The position numbers and the translations under genes were made by a program. Shown piece after piece: positions 1 to 6,014 of a stretch of DNA of 6,014 nucleotides (its first letter is position 1; each line of letters begins with the position of its first letter). The stretch is taken from assembly GCA_938003885.1 (NCBI GenBank), contig CALKWT010000143.1, positions 1-6,014 on the forward strand, in the 5' to 3' direction. The stretch is from an uncultured Balneolaceae bacterium (lineage in GTDB: Bacteria > Bacteroidota > Rhodothermia > Balneolales > Balneolaceae). Under the pieces are notes generated by a model, which did no database searches, was not told the origin of the DNA, and saw only the letters and a list, made by a program, of their open reading frames with translations.

Positions 1-1573
1 CGCCCGAAAGTGCTATCAAGCCAATGATATTGAAAAATGCCATCAACCCTAACATTACATCTCCAAAGGCCCAGACAGTGGTCAAAGAGAGAATTGCACC
101 TGCAAAATGCATACCTACAAATGCAATCCGGTACCATACTATCGATCTGTCTCCCAACAGGTACTGTGCAGACCTGTCTCCGTAATAGCTCCAGCTGATT
201 GCTGTGGATATGGCAAATAATACAACCGCCAGGGTTACGACAAACCCTCCCCAGGGAAAAAGAGGAGAGAGGCCGATTTCAAATGCGCGGGCGGTTAATG
301 GAGCCCCGTTTTCTACAATACCACCGTGAAGTCTCTCATACTCCGTCCCCGCTTCAGAGATAAATACCGGCCCCGTGCTGGTCTCGACGACTGTTCCTGT
401 AAACGTTTCTGTTTTTTCCTCATTTGTATAGAGGATATCGACAGGAAGGCTGTTTCGAAGCATCTCACCATTCACAGGCGCTCCGTCTACAAAGGTGAGA
501 TTATCGCCTGTCTCCACCTGATAAGTGTACCCTGCAGAGGCCGGGTTGATGGGAGTAGAGTGGTACATGTCCCAGGCACCAGTTGTCACAATCACAAGAC
601 CGGTAATGGAGCAAACGATGAGAGTGTCGATAAAAGGCTCCAGCAGGGCAACAACTCCTTCCCTTACAGGCTGGTCAGTTTTGGCTGTAGAATGTGCAAT
701 AGGAGAGGATCCCTGGCCCGCTTCGTTGGAGAAGAGACCGCGCTGAACGCCATAGCTCAAAGTAAAAATAAAGGCGCCTGATCCTGCACCAAGAATGCCC
801 GCTTCCGGATTAAATGCATTTTGAAATATCACCCATAGAGAGGGCAGAACCTGATCATAATGGATCATCAGAATGATGAGTCCTGCGGCAACGTACAGTA
901 GTCCCATAAAGGGTACAAGACGTGCCGTAATATATCCGATACGTTTAATCCCTCCCAAGATGACCGCACCAACTAAAGATGCACTAATAAACCCGGTCAG
1001 CGCTCTGGGTATTTCAAAATCGCTATGGATGATATCTGCAAGAGTGTTGGCTTGCACTGCATTTCCTGTTAAAAATGCGCAGATGGCAGCAGATACTGCG
1101 AATGCGATGGCCAGCCACTTCCAATTGGGGCCGAGGCCTTTTTCAATGTAATACATCGGGCCACCCGAAACAGAACCATCCTCATTTGTAACCCGGTATT
1201 TTTGCGCAAGGGTCACTTCCGAATATTTTATGGCCATTCCGAGAATCGCGGTGACCCACATCCAGAAAAGAGCTCCCGGCCCACCAAAATGGATGGCCAG
1301 GGCTACACCAGCAATGTTACCGATTCCGACAGTGGCGGACAGGGCTGTACTTAATGCCTGAAAGTGATTCAGATCCCCTTCATCGTCAGGAGCATCATAG
1401 GTTCCCAGAACGACCTTTACACCATGTTTAAATTGCCTGAACTGAATAAACCCGAGACGAAATGTGATAAAAATACCGTAAGCCAGAAGAATGATGACCA
1501 TGGCTGGCAAAGCCTCGGGAGTATTCCAGATCAAATTTAACAGCCAATCAATAGTCGTTTCGAATAATTCCAT
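1..1573 (-). CDS. Sodium:alanine/glycine symporter (AGCS family), 3' end off window
   Basis: Reading the minus strand from the ATG at 1573 gives 524 uninterrupted codons running off the left edge. This is a multi-pass inner-membrane protein. The AGCS family couples Na+ (or H+) entry to uptake of alanine or glycine. The family signature is visible at residues 97-112 (GGPGALFWMWVTAILG), preceded by the conserved SATVGIGNIAGVALAI stretch at 79-94. A second hallmark, FSNEAGQGSSPIAHSTAKT, is at 281-299. Hydrophobic helices lie near 22-40, 100-118, 153-170, 191-207, 220-236, 310-331, 440-460, 480-500 and 505-523. Residues about 334-426 form a hydrophilic, beta-rich insert where typical members have only a short loop. 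The missing C-terminus is probably short. The ATG at 1573 is preferred because it gives the usual N-terminal amphipathic start; no Shine-Dalgarno sequence precedes it. It is transcribed divergently from the HU gene. Family assignment is secure; substrate is inferred. Confidence 0.95.
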   Translation of the reverse strand, partial: MELFETTIDWLLNLIWNTPEALPAMVIILLAYGIFITFRLGFIQFRQFKHGVKVVLGTYDAPDDEGDLNHFQALSTALSATVGIGNIAGVALAIHFGGPGALFWMWVTAILGMAIKYSEVTLAQKYRVTNEDGSVSGGPMYYIEKGLGPNWKWLAIAFAVSAAICAFLTGNAVQANTLADIIHSDFEIPRALTGFISASLVGAVILGGIKRIGYITARLVPFMGLLYVAAGLIILMIHYDQVLPSLWVIFQNAFNPEAGILGAGSGAFIFTLSYGVQRGLFSNEAGQGSSPIAHSTAKTDQPVREGVVALLEPFIDTLIVCSITGLVIVTTGAWDMYHSTPINPASAGYTYQVETGDNLTFVDGAPVNGEMLRNSLPVDILYTNEEKTETFTGTVVETSTGPVFISEAGTEYERLHGGIVENGAPLTARAFEIGLSPLFPWGGFVVTLAVVLFAISTAISWSYYGDRSAQYLLGDRSIVWYRIAFVGMHFAGAILSLTTVWAFGDVMLGLMAFFNIIGLIALSG

Positions 1574-1614
1574 AAAGATGTTTCGGTGTTAAGTGTATAT
1601 TCAGGTTCGAATGT

Positions 1615-1644
1615 ATAAAAGATTTAGAAAAAAAATTAAATCAA
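1615..1644 (-). promoter_or_regulatory. Weak candidate promoter for the symporter gene
   Basis: On the minus strand, TTGATT (plus positions 1639-1644) and TTTTAT (1615-1620) are 18 bp apart, and the second box ends about 41 bp before the symporter ATG. This is only a loose match to a sigma70-type promoter in an AT-rich stretch. No Bacteroidota-type TAnnTTTG box was found on this strand here. Confidence 0.2.
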
Positions 1645-1779
1645 TTTGGGTTAACTGGATTGGCCTGTTATTAAGAGACTTTGAATTAATTTCTTGTGAT
1701 AACTGGGTGAGAAAAGTACCCCCTGGCTGAATGCGCAGCTTGCCCCGATAGATATTCATTATAAATGATTCCCGCAACA

Positions 1780-1824
1780 GGACACCCCGGGTTACCCGGG
1801 AGTAGTCAGAACCCAGATGTGTCC
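1780..1824. repeat. Compound inverted repeat: GGACAC/GTGTCC around CCCGGG-TTA-CCCGGG
   Basis: GGACAC (1780-1785) is directly followed by CCCGGG (1786-1791), a TTA loop and a second CCCGGG (1795-1800). GTGTCC (1819-1824) then closes the outer stem. Both 6-bp stems are perfect, and 18 unpaired bases lie between the inner and outer right arms. No T-tract follows on either strand, so it is not a standard terminator. It could be a protein-binding site or a structured leader of the symporter transcript. Function unknown. Confidence 0.45.
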
Positions 1825-1842
1825 GTATTTAAATATTAAATA

Positions 1843-1869
1843 ACCACTATTTGTTTAGAAATAGCTGGT
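1843..1869. repeat. 10-bp hairpin with one bulged base upstream of HU
   Basis: ACCACTATTT (1843-1852) pairs with AAATAG, a bulged C and TGGT (1859-1869) around the 6-base loop GTTTAG. On the minus strand the stem is followed by a T/A-rich run, so a weak terminator reading leftwards is possible, but no gene is known to need it. On the plus strand no T-tract follows. It may be part of the HU leader if transcription starts upstream. Confidence 0.4.
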
Positions 1870-1972
1870 AGGGAACGAAAATTCTTGCTGGAGTGTAACA
1901 ATGAAGGTGCCCGAAAAATTCTAAAGTCTATTAAATTGATCAGCCGTTCTAAGGTTTAAAAAAAGAATACGG

Positions 1973-2014
1973 AATTCAATTACCATTCGTTATTAAAATC
2001 ATAAAATTCAATTA
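1973..2014 (+). repeat. 10-bp direct repeat AATTCAATTA in the HU leader
   Basis: AATTCAATTA occurs at 1973-1982 and again at 2005-2014, 32 bp apart (about three helical turns) and ending 18 bp before the HU start codon. The spacing would place two copies on the same face of DNA, as in an operator, but the sequence is AT-rich and could recur by chance. Confidence 0.3.
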
Positions 2015-2032
2015 GAGGAAAGAGTAAACGTT

Positions 2033-2317
2033 ATGACGAAAGCAGACATTGTTGATATTATTTCATCATCAACAGGACTTACGAAAGTAGAAACAGAAGC
2101 CGTCGTAAAAGGGTTTATGGATACCGTTATCGATGCCATGAAGCGAGGAGAGACCATCGAGTTAAGAGGATTCGGAAGCTTTAAAGTCGTTAAAAGAGCC
2201 CAAAGAGTGGCCAGAAATCCGAAAACTAATGAAGAGGTCATTGTGCCGGAACAGTATGTGCCTACCCTCAAAATCTCGAAAGATTTTAAAAATGCGGTAA
2301 ACGAGGCACACAGCTAA
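2033..2317 (+). CDS. HU/IHF-family DNA-binding protein
   Basis: A complete 94-residue protein, the usual length for this family of dimeric nucleoid proteins that bend DNA. Residues 1-45 match the helical dimerisation half (starting MTKADIVDII). Residues 46-65 fit the HU family signature exactly: GFGSF, then RAQR, then ARNPKT, with the DNA-intercalating proline at position 63 at the tip of the beta-arm. The C-terminal helix carries KISKDFKNAV. The start is supported by a purine-rich AGAGGA at 2014-2019 with AAAGAG just after it, upstream of the ATG. It stands alone, divergent from the symporter, with 432 bases before the next gene, so it is probably monocistronic. Whether it behaves as HU or as an IHF subunit cannot be told from sequence alone. 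Confidence 0.97.
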   Translation: MTKADIVDIISSSTGLTKVETEAVVKGFMDTVIDAMKRGETIELRGFGSFKVVKRAQRVARNPKTNEEVIVPEQYVPTLKISKDFKNAVNEAHS

Positions 2318-2582
2318 TGTGGTGCACAAAGATCTGCAATCTATACGTCTTATTGGCGTAACACTCTTTGCTTGAGAGTCCTATACCCCTCGCTTAATGG
2401 TTTCTACATCCCGAGTGAACCGAAGGCCGGAACGTTGCCATCCGCATCATCATATACAGTCGACTTTTGGTTTACTCGGTTGTCATTGTATTACTGATGG
2501 GAAACCTGGAAACATCCTGGCCTATCCAGTCCCGGCCATCCTGCAGTATCGGAGCAGGACAGGGTTCGTTCGTATGTTTGAG

Positions 2583-2628
2583 CGGCTCTAACGAAGTGAA
2601 GCAATTCGGTTGTAATAAGAGAGAGCCG
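2583..2628 (+). terminator. Compound stem followed by T-rich stretch, possible terminator
   Basis: CGGCTCT (2583-2589) pairs perfectly with AGAGCCG (2622-2628). Immediately inside, AACGAA (2590-2595) pairs with TTCGGTT (2605-2611) with one bulged G. The right arm is followed by GTCTTCTATTTTATT, which is T-rich but interrupted. It lies about 265 bp after the HU stop and about 120 bp before the next gene. It could end the HU transcript or be the 3' end of a small RNA; the broken T-tract and the 10-base asymmetry inside the stem keep confidence low. Confidence 0.35.
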
Positions 2629-2646
2629 GTCTTCTATTTTATTAAC

Positions 2647-2678
2647 TTGTTGAAATTGCTTTCCTTTCTGTACTTTTA
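2647..2678 (+). promoter_or_regulatory. Candidate Bacteroidota-type promoter for the GH31-like lipoprotein
   Basis: TACTTTTA (2671-2678) matches seven of eight positions of the Bacteroidota -7 box TAnnTTTG. A TTG at 2647-2649 lies 21 bp upstream, within the usual 19-21 bp spacing for the -33 element. It would give a leader of roughly 65 bases. Such matches are frequent in AT-rich DNA. Confidence 0.25.
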
Positions 2679-2749
2679 CAAAGGCGTCTATGCCATATTC
2701 GTCTCTAAATTCGCATAAAAGGCAATGTTGAAAAGTATAACAGATCGGG

Positions 2750-4465
2750 ATGTACAGTACTATTCTTTGTAAGAGTCATAGAGCATACCTTACCGTTTTA
2801 GCGGTTTTCCTGTTTTTCCTGACAGCGTGTGACCCTCTTCCGGAAGCGGATTTCTATGAATTGAAAGGTATTGTCTCAGCACCGGTTCATTCAATGACCC
2901 CACCACACGGCTGGCAAAGCGTAAAAACGAGCACTTCTCTCTCCTGGCTTCCGCTGGAAGATACCCAGCCTCAAGAGATTGACATTGAATTTTCTGCAAA
3001 TAGCGGGGTTTATACTTTCTGGTTGTTGAGCCAGGCCCGTAACAGCGAGAGTGATAATCTGCTTTTTCGGGTAGAAAACAGCGCCGGAGATTTAATTGCA
3101 GGTGGCAGGGCCTCTGTTCCCGCAGGACTATCCAGAGAGTGGATGAGCCGGGAGTACACGACGGGAGACCTGCTTACAATCCATTTGCCTGATAGGGGAG
3201 TGTACCGACTCTTTCTGTCCGTAGACGAGGGCGATCAAATAATTGTGGACAAGATACATCTGACACGAAATAATGAACACCCTCCTTTTGGATTCGGTTA
3301 CCCTTCGACTGAGGTACCAGCCGGCGATCCTGTCTGGGAGAGGAGAGACCGGAAGTACTGTCTGCCATCGGGTCATCTGTTTGGCCCGATGGAGTTTGAA
3401 TCTGAATTCAGCAGATCAGATGTTCAGAACGGTGGGCGAAGATGTACTGAATTCACAGACCTGACCGATCTCTATAACACCGGATATTTAGAGCATCCCT
3501 TAAAAAAACTTACCCCCGCAGACCTCTCCACAGATCCGGAAGATTTAACCACATATGAATGGTTTGAAATCGTTGTGGAAGCCGTAGCCAATATGCGTCT
3601 GGATCTCTATGAAGCTCCTTATCTTGTTGCTGATCTTGAAGATTTTGAATTTACGGAGGAGGAGTGGATCCGCTGGGTACAGTTCTCTGCATGGAACTCT
3701 CTGATGTATATCCCTGCCGAAGCGGCACCCGAACTCTCAGAAGAAGGCAGAGAGATCGTTGAATTCTACACGAAATTGCGTCAAGAACTTTTTCCCTACA
3801 TTTACAGCACTGCACGAGATGCCCGTATGGCCGGATTAAAGCCTTTGATCGGATCTGATATTCATACTCATCAGTTTATGCTGGGTGAGGCTTTCCTGGT
3901 GGCACCGGTACCGGAGCCGGGGTCCCTGCGCCAGATTCAATTACCACGCGGCAAATGGTATGACTACTGGAACGGGTCTGCGTATGAAGCGGGGCCTTTG
4001 GTTGAGGGTCCGGCTGATTTTGCTACGGTACCCATCTTCGTAAAAGCGGGATCGATTATCCCTTATAACAGGATGGGTAAGAAGCCGAATCACCTGGAAA
4101 TAGAGATCTACGGCGGAGGAATGGGTGCCGGGACCTTTGGTTATTATGAGGACGACGGAATATCGGAAAACTACCTCGATGGGGAGTATTCGACCATGGC
4201 TTTCCGCTATTTTGAACACGATACCCATGGTGCGCTGACGATTGGCAAACGGGTGAGGGGTTATCCCGGCCAGCCAGACAGATATCAGATGACATTGCGT
4301 TTTAAACATACTCCAGAGCCTGTTACCATCAAAGCAAATGGAGAGACAGTAGAGGATTCGGTTTGGACGTACAACAGCGATTCCGGAGAGCTGGTACTGG
4401 AGTGGGAGCAGATGGCAGATCAAAAAACCGATCTTGAAGTTGTTTGGGCTGGCGAGAGCAATTGA
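2750..4465 (+). CDS. Lipoprotein with truncated GH31-like C-terminal region
   Basis: A 571-residue protein. The N-terminus has a hydrophobic signal (13-24) and lipobox LTAC with Cys27, followed by an acidic stretch (CDPLPEADFYE) that resembles surface-export signals of Bacteroidota lipoproteins. Residues about 36-175 look like a carbohydrate-binding beta-sandwich, ending IVDKIHLT. Residues about 176-260 are unrecognised. From about 266 the sequence follows the end of a GH31 alpha-glucosidase/xylosidase barrel (EEEWIRWVQFSAW at 303-315; LRQELFPYIYSTA at 343-355). It then enters the C-terminal beta domain (QFMLGEAFLVAPV at 375-387; PIFVKAGSIIP at 428-438) and a DUF5110-like tail (GYYEDDG at 464-470). 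Most of the barrel with the nucleophile motif (DMNE in the family) is absent. The DIGGF-like motif reads DLEDF and the usual R-x-H reads YIP. Catalysis is therefore unlikely; it may be a binding pseudoenzyme or an internally deleted gene. An in-frame stop at 2738-2740 makes 2750 the first possible ATG. Confidence 0.85.
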   Translation: MYSTILCKSHRAYLTVLAVFLFFLTACDPLPEADFYELKGIVSAPVHSMTPPHGWQSVKTSTSLSWLPLEDTQPQEIDIEFSANSGVYTFWLLSQARNSESDNLLFRVENSAGDLIAGGRASVPAGLSREWMSREYTTGDLLTIHLPDRGVYRLFLSVDEGDQIIVDKIHLTRNNEHPPFGFGYPSTEVPAGDPVWERRDRKYCLPSGHLFGPMEFESEFSRSDVQNGGRRCTEFTDLTDLYNTGYLEHPLKKLTPADLSTDPEDLTTYEWFEIVVEAVANMRLDLYEAPYLVADLEDFEFTEEEWIRWVQFSAWNSLMYIPAEAAPELSEEGREIVEFYTKLRQELFPYIYSTARDARMAGLKPLIGSDIHTHQFMLGEAFLVAPVPEPGSLRQIQLPRGKWYDYWNGSAYEAGPLVEGPADFATVPIFVKAGSIIPYNRMGKKPNHLEIEIYGGGMGAGTFGYYEDDGISENYLDGEYSTMAFRYFEHDTHGALTIGKRVRGYPGQPDRYQMTLRFKHTPEPVTIKANGETVEDSVWTYNSDSGELVLEWEQMADQKTDLEVVWAGESN

Positions 4466-4515
4466 TCGTATATGTTGTCACCGGAAAACATGAGTTAGTC
4501 GGGGTTGATATGTAA

Positions 4516-4603
<88 letters not shown>

Positions 4604-4607
4604 AATT

Positions 4608-4832
4608 ATGAACAAAATAAAACTAATCATACCTCTATTCATTATACCCATTTTCGCTGCGTTTTCTGTAAACTTAGCAGATACAGAGGATGCATATGCA
4701 CTCGGAAGTTATATGACCGTTACATACATCTGTCCATCTTCAGGAGAAAAAATTGACAGATGTGATTGGGGACATAGTGGTTGTGATATATCTGCACAGC
4801 CGATCTGTGACTCAAACCCAGGCACTGATTAG
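4608..4832 (+). CDS. Small exported NVEALA-like four-cysteine peptide
   Basis: A 74-residue protein. Lys3 and Lys5 are followed by a hydrophobic segment (6-21, LIIPLFIIPIFAAFSV), then NLADTEDAYALGSY and a tail with cysteines at 42, 52, 59 and 67. Basic start, hydrophobic helix, a short acidic linker with an A-L-G type site and a Cys-containing tail is the layout of the NVEALA family of Bacteroidota (linker usually NVEALA). Four cysteines could form two disulfides outside the cytoplasm. The start at 4608 is chosen over the in-frame ATG at 4533 because a strong AAGGAG lies at 4598-4603, and the longer form would only translate the TA repeat into alternating Tyr-Ile. The gene precedes a propeller lipoprotein, an arrangement I recall for NVEALA genes. 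Function of the family is not established. Export is likely; the exact family name is tentative. Confidence 0.8.
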   Translation: MNKIKLIIPLFIIPIFAAFSVNLADTEDAYALGSYMTVTYICPSSGEKIDRCDWGHSGCDISAQPICDSNPGTD

Positions 4833-4857
4833 TGAAAAATAGATGAAAAATAACCTT

Positions 4858-4886
4858 AGGATAGCATTTAGTTTAAATGTTATCCT
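4858..4886 (+). terminator. 12-bp hairpin between peptide and propeller genes (attenuator-like)
   Basis: AGGATAGCATTT (4858-4869) pairs with AAATGTTATCCT (4875-4886) over 12 bp with one G.U wobble and a 5-base loop. It begins 26 bp after the peptide stop. No T-tract follows on the plus strand, so full termination is unlikely; a role in mRNA processing, 3' protection of the peptide message or partial readthrough to the propeller gene fits better. On the minus strand the stem is followed by TTATTTTTC, so leftward termination is also possible. Confidence 0.55.
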
Positions 4887-4983
4887 GTAATTACACTCAA
4901 CAGCGTATATACAAAAGAGATCCTATTACAATTTCAGAGCTGCCTGTTGAGTACATTTTAAATAACTCGAAATCTCCCGACCC

Positions 4984-6014
4984 ATGTCCCAAAAACTCCG
5001 GAATAAACAAACACCTGAAAATGGTTTCAGAATGTTTATATGTACTCTGTTCATCGCATTGCCACTCTTTTTTGTTTCATGCTCAGAAGATGCTCCAGAG
5101 CCTGAAGCCATCCTTCACTTAAATCCTGATCATGCGGATCATGAAGTTCTTAGTTCTTTTATTTCTGAAGTGGATTATATCAGCCTGGAGACCGATCAAA
5201 TGTCATTCATAGGGAATGTTGAGAAAATCAAAGCATCTGAAGACAGACTTTACCTCTTAGATGCCAGAGTTTCCAATGCCTTATATGTGTACGATTATGA
5301 TGGGAACCTTGACTATAAAATTTCAAACTATGGGAGAGGGCCTGGTGAATTTATGGGGCCATATGATTTTACCATTGATGAGGAAGAGGGGGAAATCATT
5401 ATCTTTGATGCGGGAGGATTGAAGCTTTCCCGTTTTAATTTAAATGATGGTTCATTTATAGAAGATACAAGCCTGGAATTTCGATTTTCCAGGTTTAATG
5501 CCTACAAGGACGGGTTCATATTTTTTCTTAACAACATTTCTACCAGTGATGGAGGGTATAATGTTATAAGAACAGATAGAGAATTGAATGTTTTAGATAA
5601 TCATTTAGAGATGAATCCCAATATGCTGAACTATGTTTTCGCCCTCCCAACAAATTTTAGCAGATATCAGGATAGTATTTTTTTGACAATACCTGCAGAT
5701 GATCAGATCTACAGATTTGACCAAAATAACGGGAATGTAGAAAACTATTTGTATGTAGACTTTGGAAACGCGTCTCTACCGGAGACGTATTTCAGGAACC
5801 ATCCGGATCGCCAGAGTCGCAGGGACGCGATCGGCAACTCTGCACATAACATTTCCAACTACTTTGAGGCAGATGACTTTTACTTTTTCCGATACAGCAG
5901 GGGTGCTCAGGGTGCACATCTTTATATTCAATCGAAGCAGACGGATGAAGTCATTCATACCACAAATGAATTGCTCGAAGATGACTTGAATATCGGCCCC
6001 TTACCCCTGTGGCC
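4984..6014 (+). CDS. 6-bladed beta-propeller lipoprotein, 3' end off window
   Basis: 343 codons are open to the right edge; family members are usually somewhat longer, so a modest C-terminal piece is missing. A charged N-region (1-16) is followed by a hydrophobic signal (17-30) and lipobox FVSC with Cys33. The mature protein starts CSEDAPEPE, an acidic stretch typical of lipoproteins sent to the outer membrane or cell surface in Bacteroidota. Propeller repeats are clear: YISLET (65-70), NVEKIKASEDRLYLLD (78-93), LYVYDYDGNL (100-109), NYGRGPGEF (115-123), then DFTIDEEEGEIIIFD (128-142). The GRGPGEF motif is characteristic of the 6-bladed propeller family. These proteins are presumed binding or scaffold proteins; no enzymatic role is known to me. 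An in-frame stop at 4963-4965 limits the start. ATG 4984 is preferred over 5032 because only it supplies positive charges before the signal helix. No Shine-Dalgarno sequence is visible. Base composition rises abruptly at about codon 260. Confidence 0.9.
   Translation, partial: MSQKLRNKQTPENGFRMFICTLFIALPLFFVSCSEDAPEPEAILHLNPDHADHEVLSSFISEVDYISLETDQMSFIGNVEKIKASEDRLYLLDARVSNALYVYDYDGNLDYKISNYGRGPGEFMGPYDFTIDEEEGEIIIFDAGGLKLSRFNLNDGSFIEDTSLEFRFSRFNAYKDGFIFFLNNISTSDGGYNVIRTDRELNVLDNHLEMNPNMLNYVFALPTNFSRYQDSIFLTIPADDQIYRFDQNNGNVENYLYVDFGNASLPETYFRNHPDRQSRRDAIGNSAHNISNYFEADDFYFFRYSRGAQGAHLYIQSKQTDEVIHTTNELLEDDLNIGPLPLW

Larger units (their letters stand above)
1574..2032. other. Divergent intergenic region between symporter and HU genes
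   Basis: This stretch of about 460 bases has no credible coding frame. It must hold the promoters of both flanking genes. It contains a GC-rich inverted repeat at 1780-1824, an AT-rich hairpin at 1843-1869 and a 10-bp direct repeat at 1973-1982 and 2005-2014. The hairpins are listed separately. I looked for riboswitch-like conserved blocks on both strands (glycine type in particular, given the neighbouring symporter) and recognised none. Confidence 0.6.
2318..2749. other. Intergenic region with several hairpins, no convincing gene
   Basis: About 430 bases without a credible gene. Open frames at 2397-2591 and 2467-2718 have atypical composition, no ribosome binding site and no recognisable motif. 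Small stems are present at 2363-2379 (ACTCT/AGAGT, no T-tract) and 2539-2559 (TCCTGC/GCAGGA, 9-base loop), plus a larger compound stem at 2583-2628. On the minus strand a short open stretch ending at a stop near 2404 reads YDDADGNVPAFGSLGM, which looks protein-like and could be the tail of a decayed gene, but it is too short to assign. No match to tmRNA, RNase P RNA, SRP RNA or tRNA hallmarks was seen. Confidence 0.55.

Noticed and set aside
326..1151. Plus-strand open frames at 326-781, 525-746 and 873-1151
   Set aside because: They lie wholly antisense to the symporter gene, whose minus-strand frame is continuous with clear family motifs.
1574..1860. Glycine-type riboswitch in front of the symporter
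   Set aside because: None of the conserved glycine aptamer blocks could be found on the minus strand; only unassigned hairpins are present.
2008..2271. Minus-strand open frame opposite the HU gene
   Set aside because: It is the shadow of a complete HU coding sequence with the full family signature.
2397..2718. Plus-strand open frames at 2397-2591 and 2467-2718
   Set aside because: No ribosome binding site, unusual composition rich in His, Arg and Cys, no recognisable motif, and they overlap each other in different frames.
4472..4491. ATGTT/AACAT stem just after the GH31-like gene
   Set aside because: Only five contiguous pairs with a 10-base loop and no T-tract, too weak to call a terminator.
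4952..4959. TACATTTT as a -7 box for the propeller gene
   Set aside because: No TTG element at a suitable distance upstream; the match alone is expected by chance in AT-rich DNA.
4877..5122. Plus-strand 81-residue frame overlapping the start of the propeller gene
   Set aside because: It overlaps the lipoprotein signal region in another frame, starts inside the hairpin and lacks any family resemblance.

Overview
The window looks like chromosomal DNA from a Bacteroidota-type bacterium, most likely the Balneolales/Rhodothermota side or another marine lineage. The grounds are two lipoproteins with an acidic stretch after the lipobox cysteine, a 6-bladed beta-propeller lipoprotein with the GRGPGEF motif, a small NVEALA-like exported peptide, and moderate, patchy GC content. 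No rRNA, tRNA or housekeeping marker fixes the lineage, so the placement is an inference.

Layout: (1) Positions 1-1573, minus strand: a sodium:alanine/glycine symporter of the AGCS family, cut by the left edge before its C-terminus, with a hydrophilic insert of about 90 residues. (2) Positions 1574-2032: divergent intergenic region with two well-formed inverted repeats. (3) Positions 2033-2317, plus: a complete HU/IHF-family DNA-binding protein. (4) Positions 2318-2749: no convincing gene, several hairpins, one compound stem followed by a T-rich stretch. (5) Positions 2750-4465, plus: a lipoprotein joining an N-terminal beta-sandwich-like region to only the C-terminal part of a glycoside hydrolase family 31 (GH31) protein. 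Most of the catalytic barrel is absent and key motifs are eroded. (6) Positions 4466-4607: regulatory-looking leader with a (TA)15 microsatellite and an inverted repeat that could mask the ribosome binding site of the next gene. (7) Positions 4608-4832, plus: a 74-residue exported, four-cysteine, NVEALA-like peptide. (8) Positions 4984-6014, plus: a 6-bladed beta-propeller lipoprotein cut by the right edge. A 12-bp hairpin lies between (7) and (8).

The most interesting part is the peptide/propeller pair at about 4510-6014. It is AT-richer than the flanking genes up to about 5760. It combines a small cysteine-containing exported peptide, a propeller lipoprotein that probably sits on the cell envelope, a hypermutable dinucleotide repeat in the leader, possible RBS masking, and an intercistronic hairpin that could set unequal expression. 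The GH31-like lipoprotein just upstream looks like a pseudoenzyme or the product of an internal deletion. The symporter and HU genes are ordinary apart from the symporter insert.
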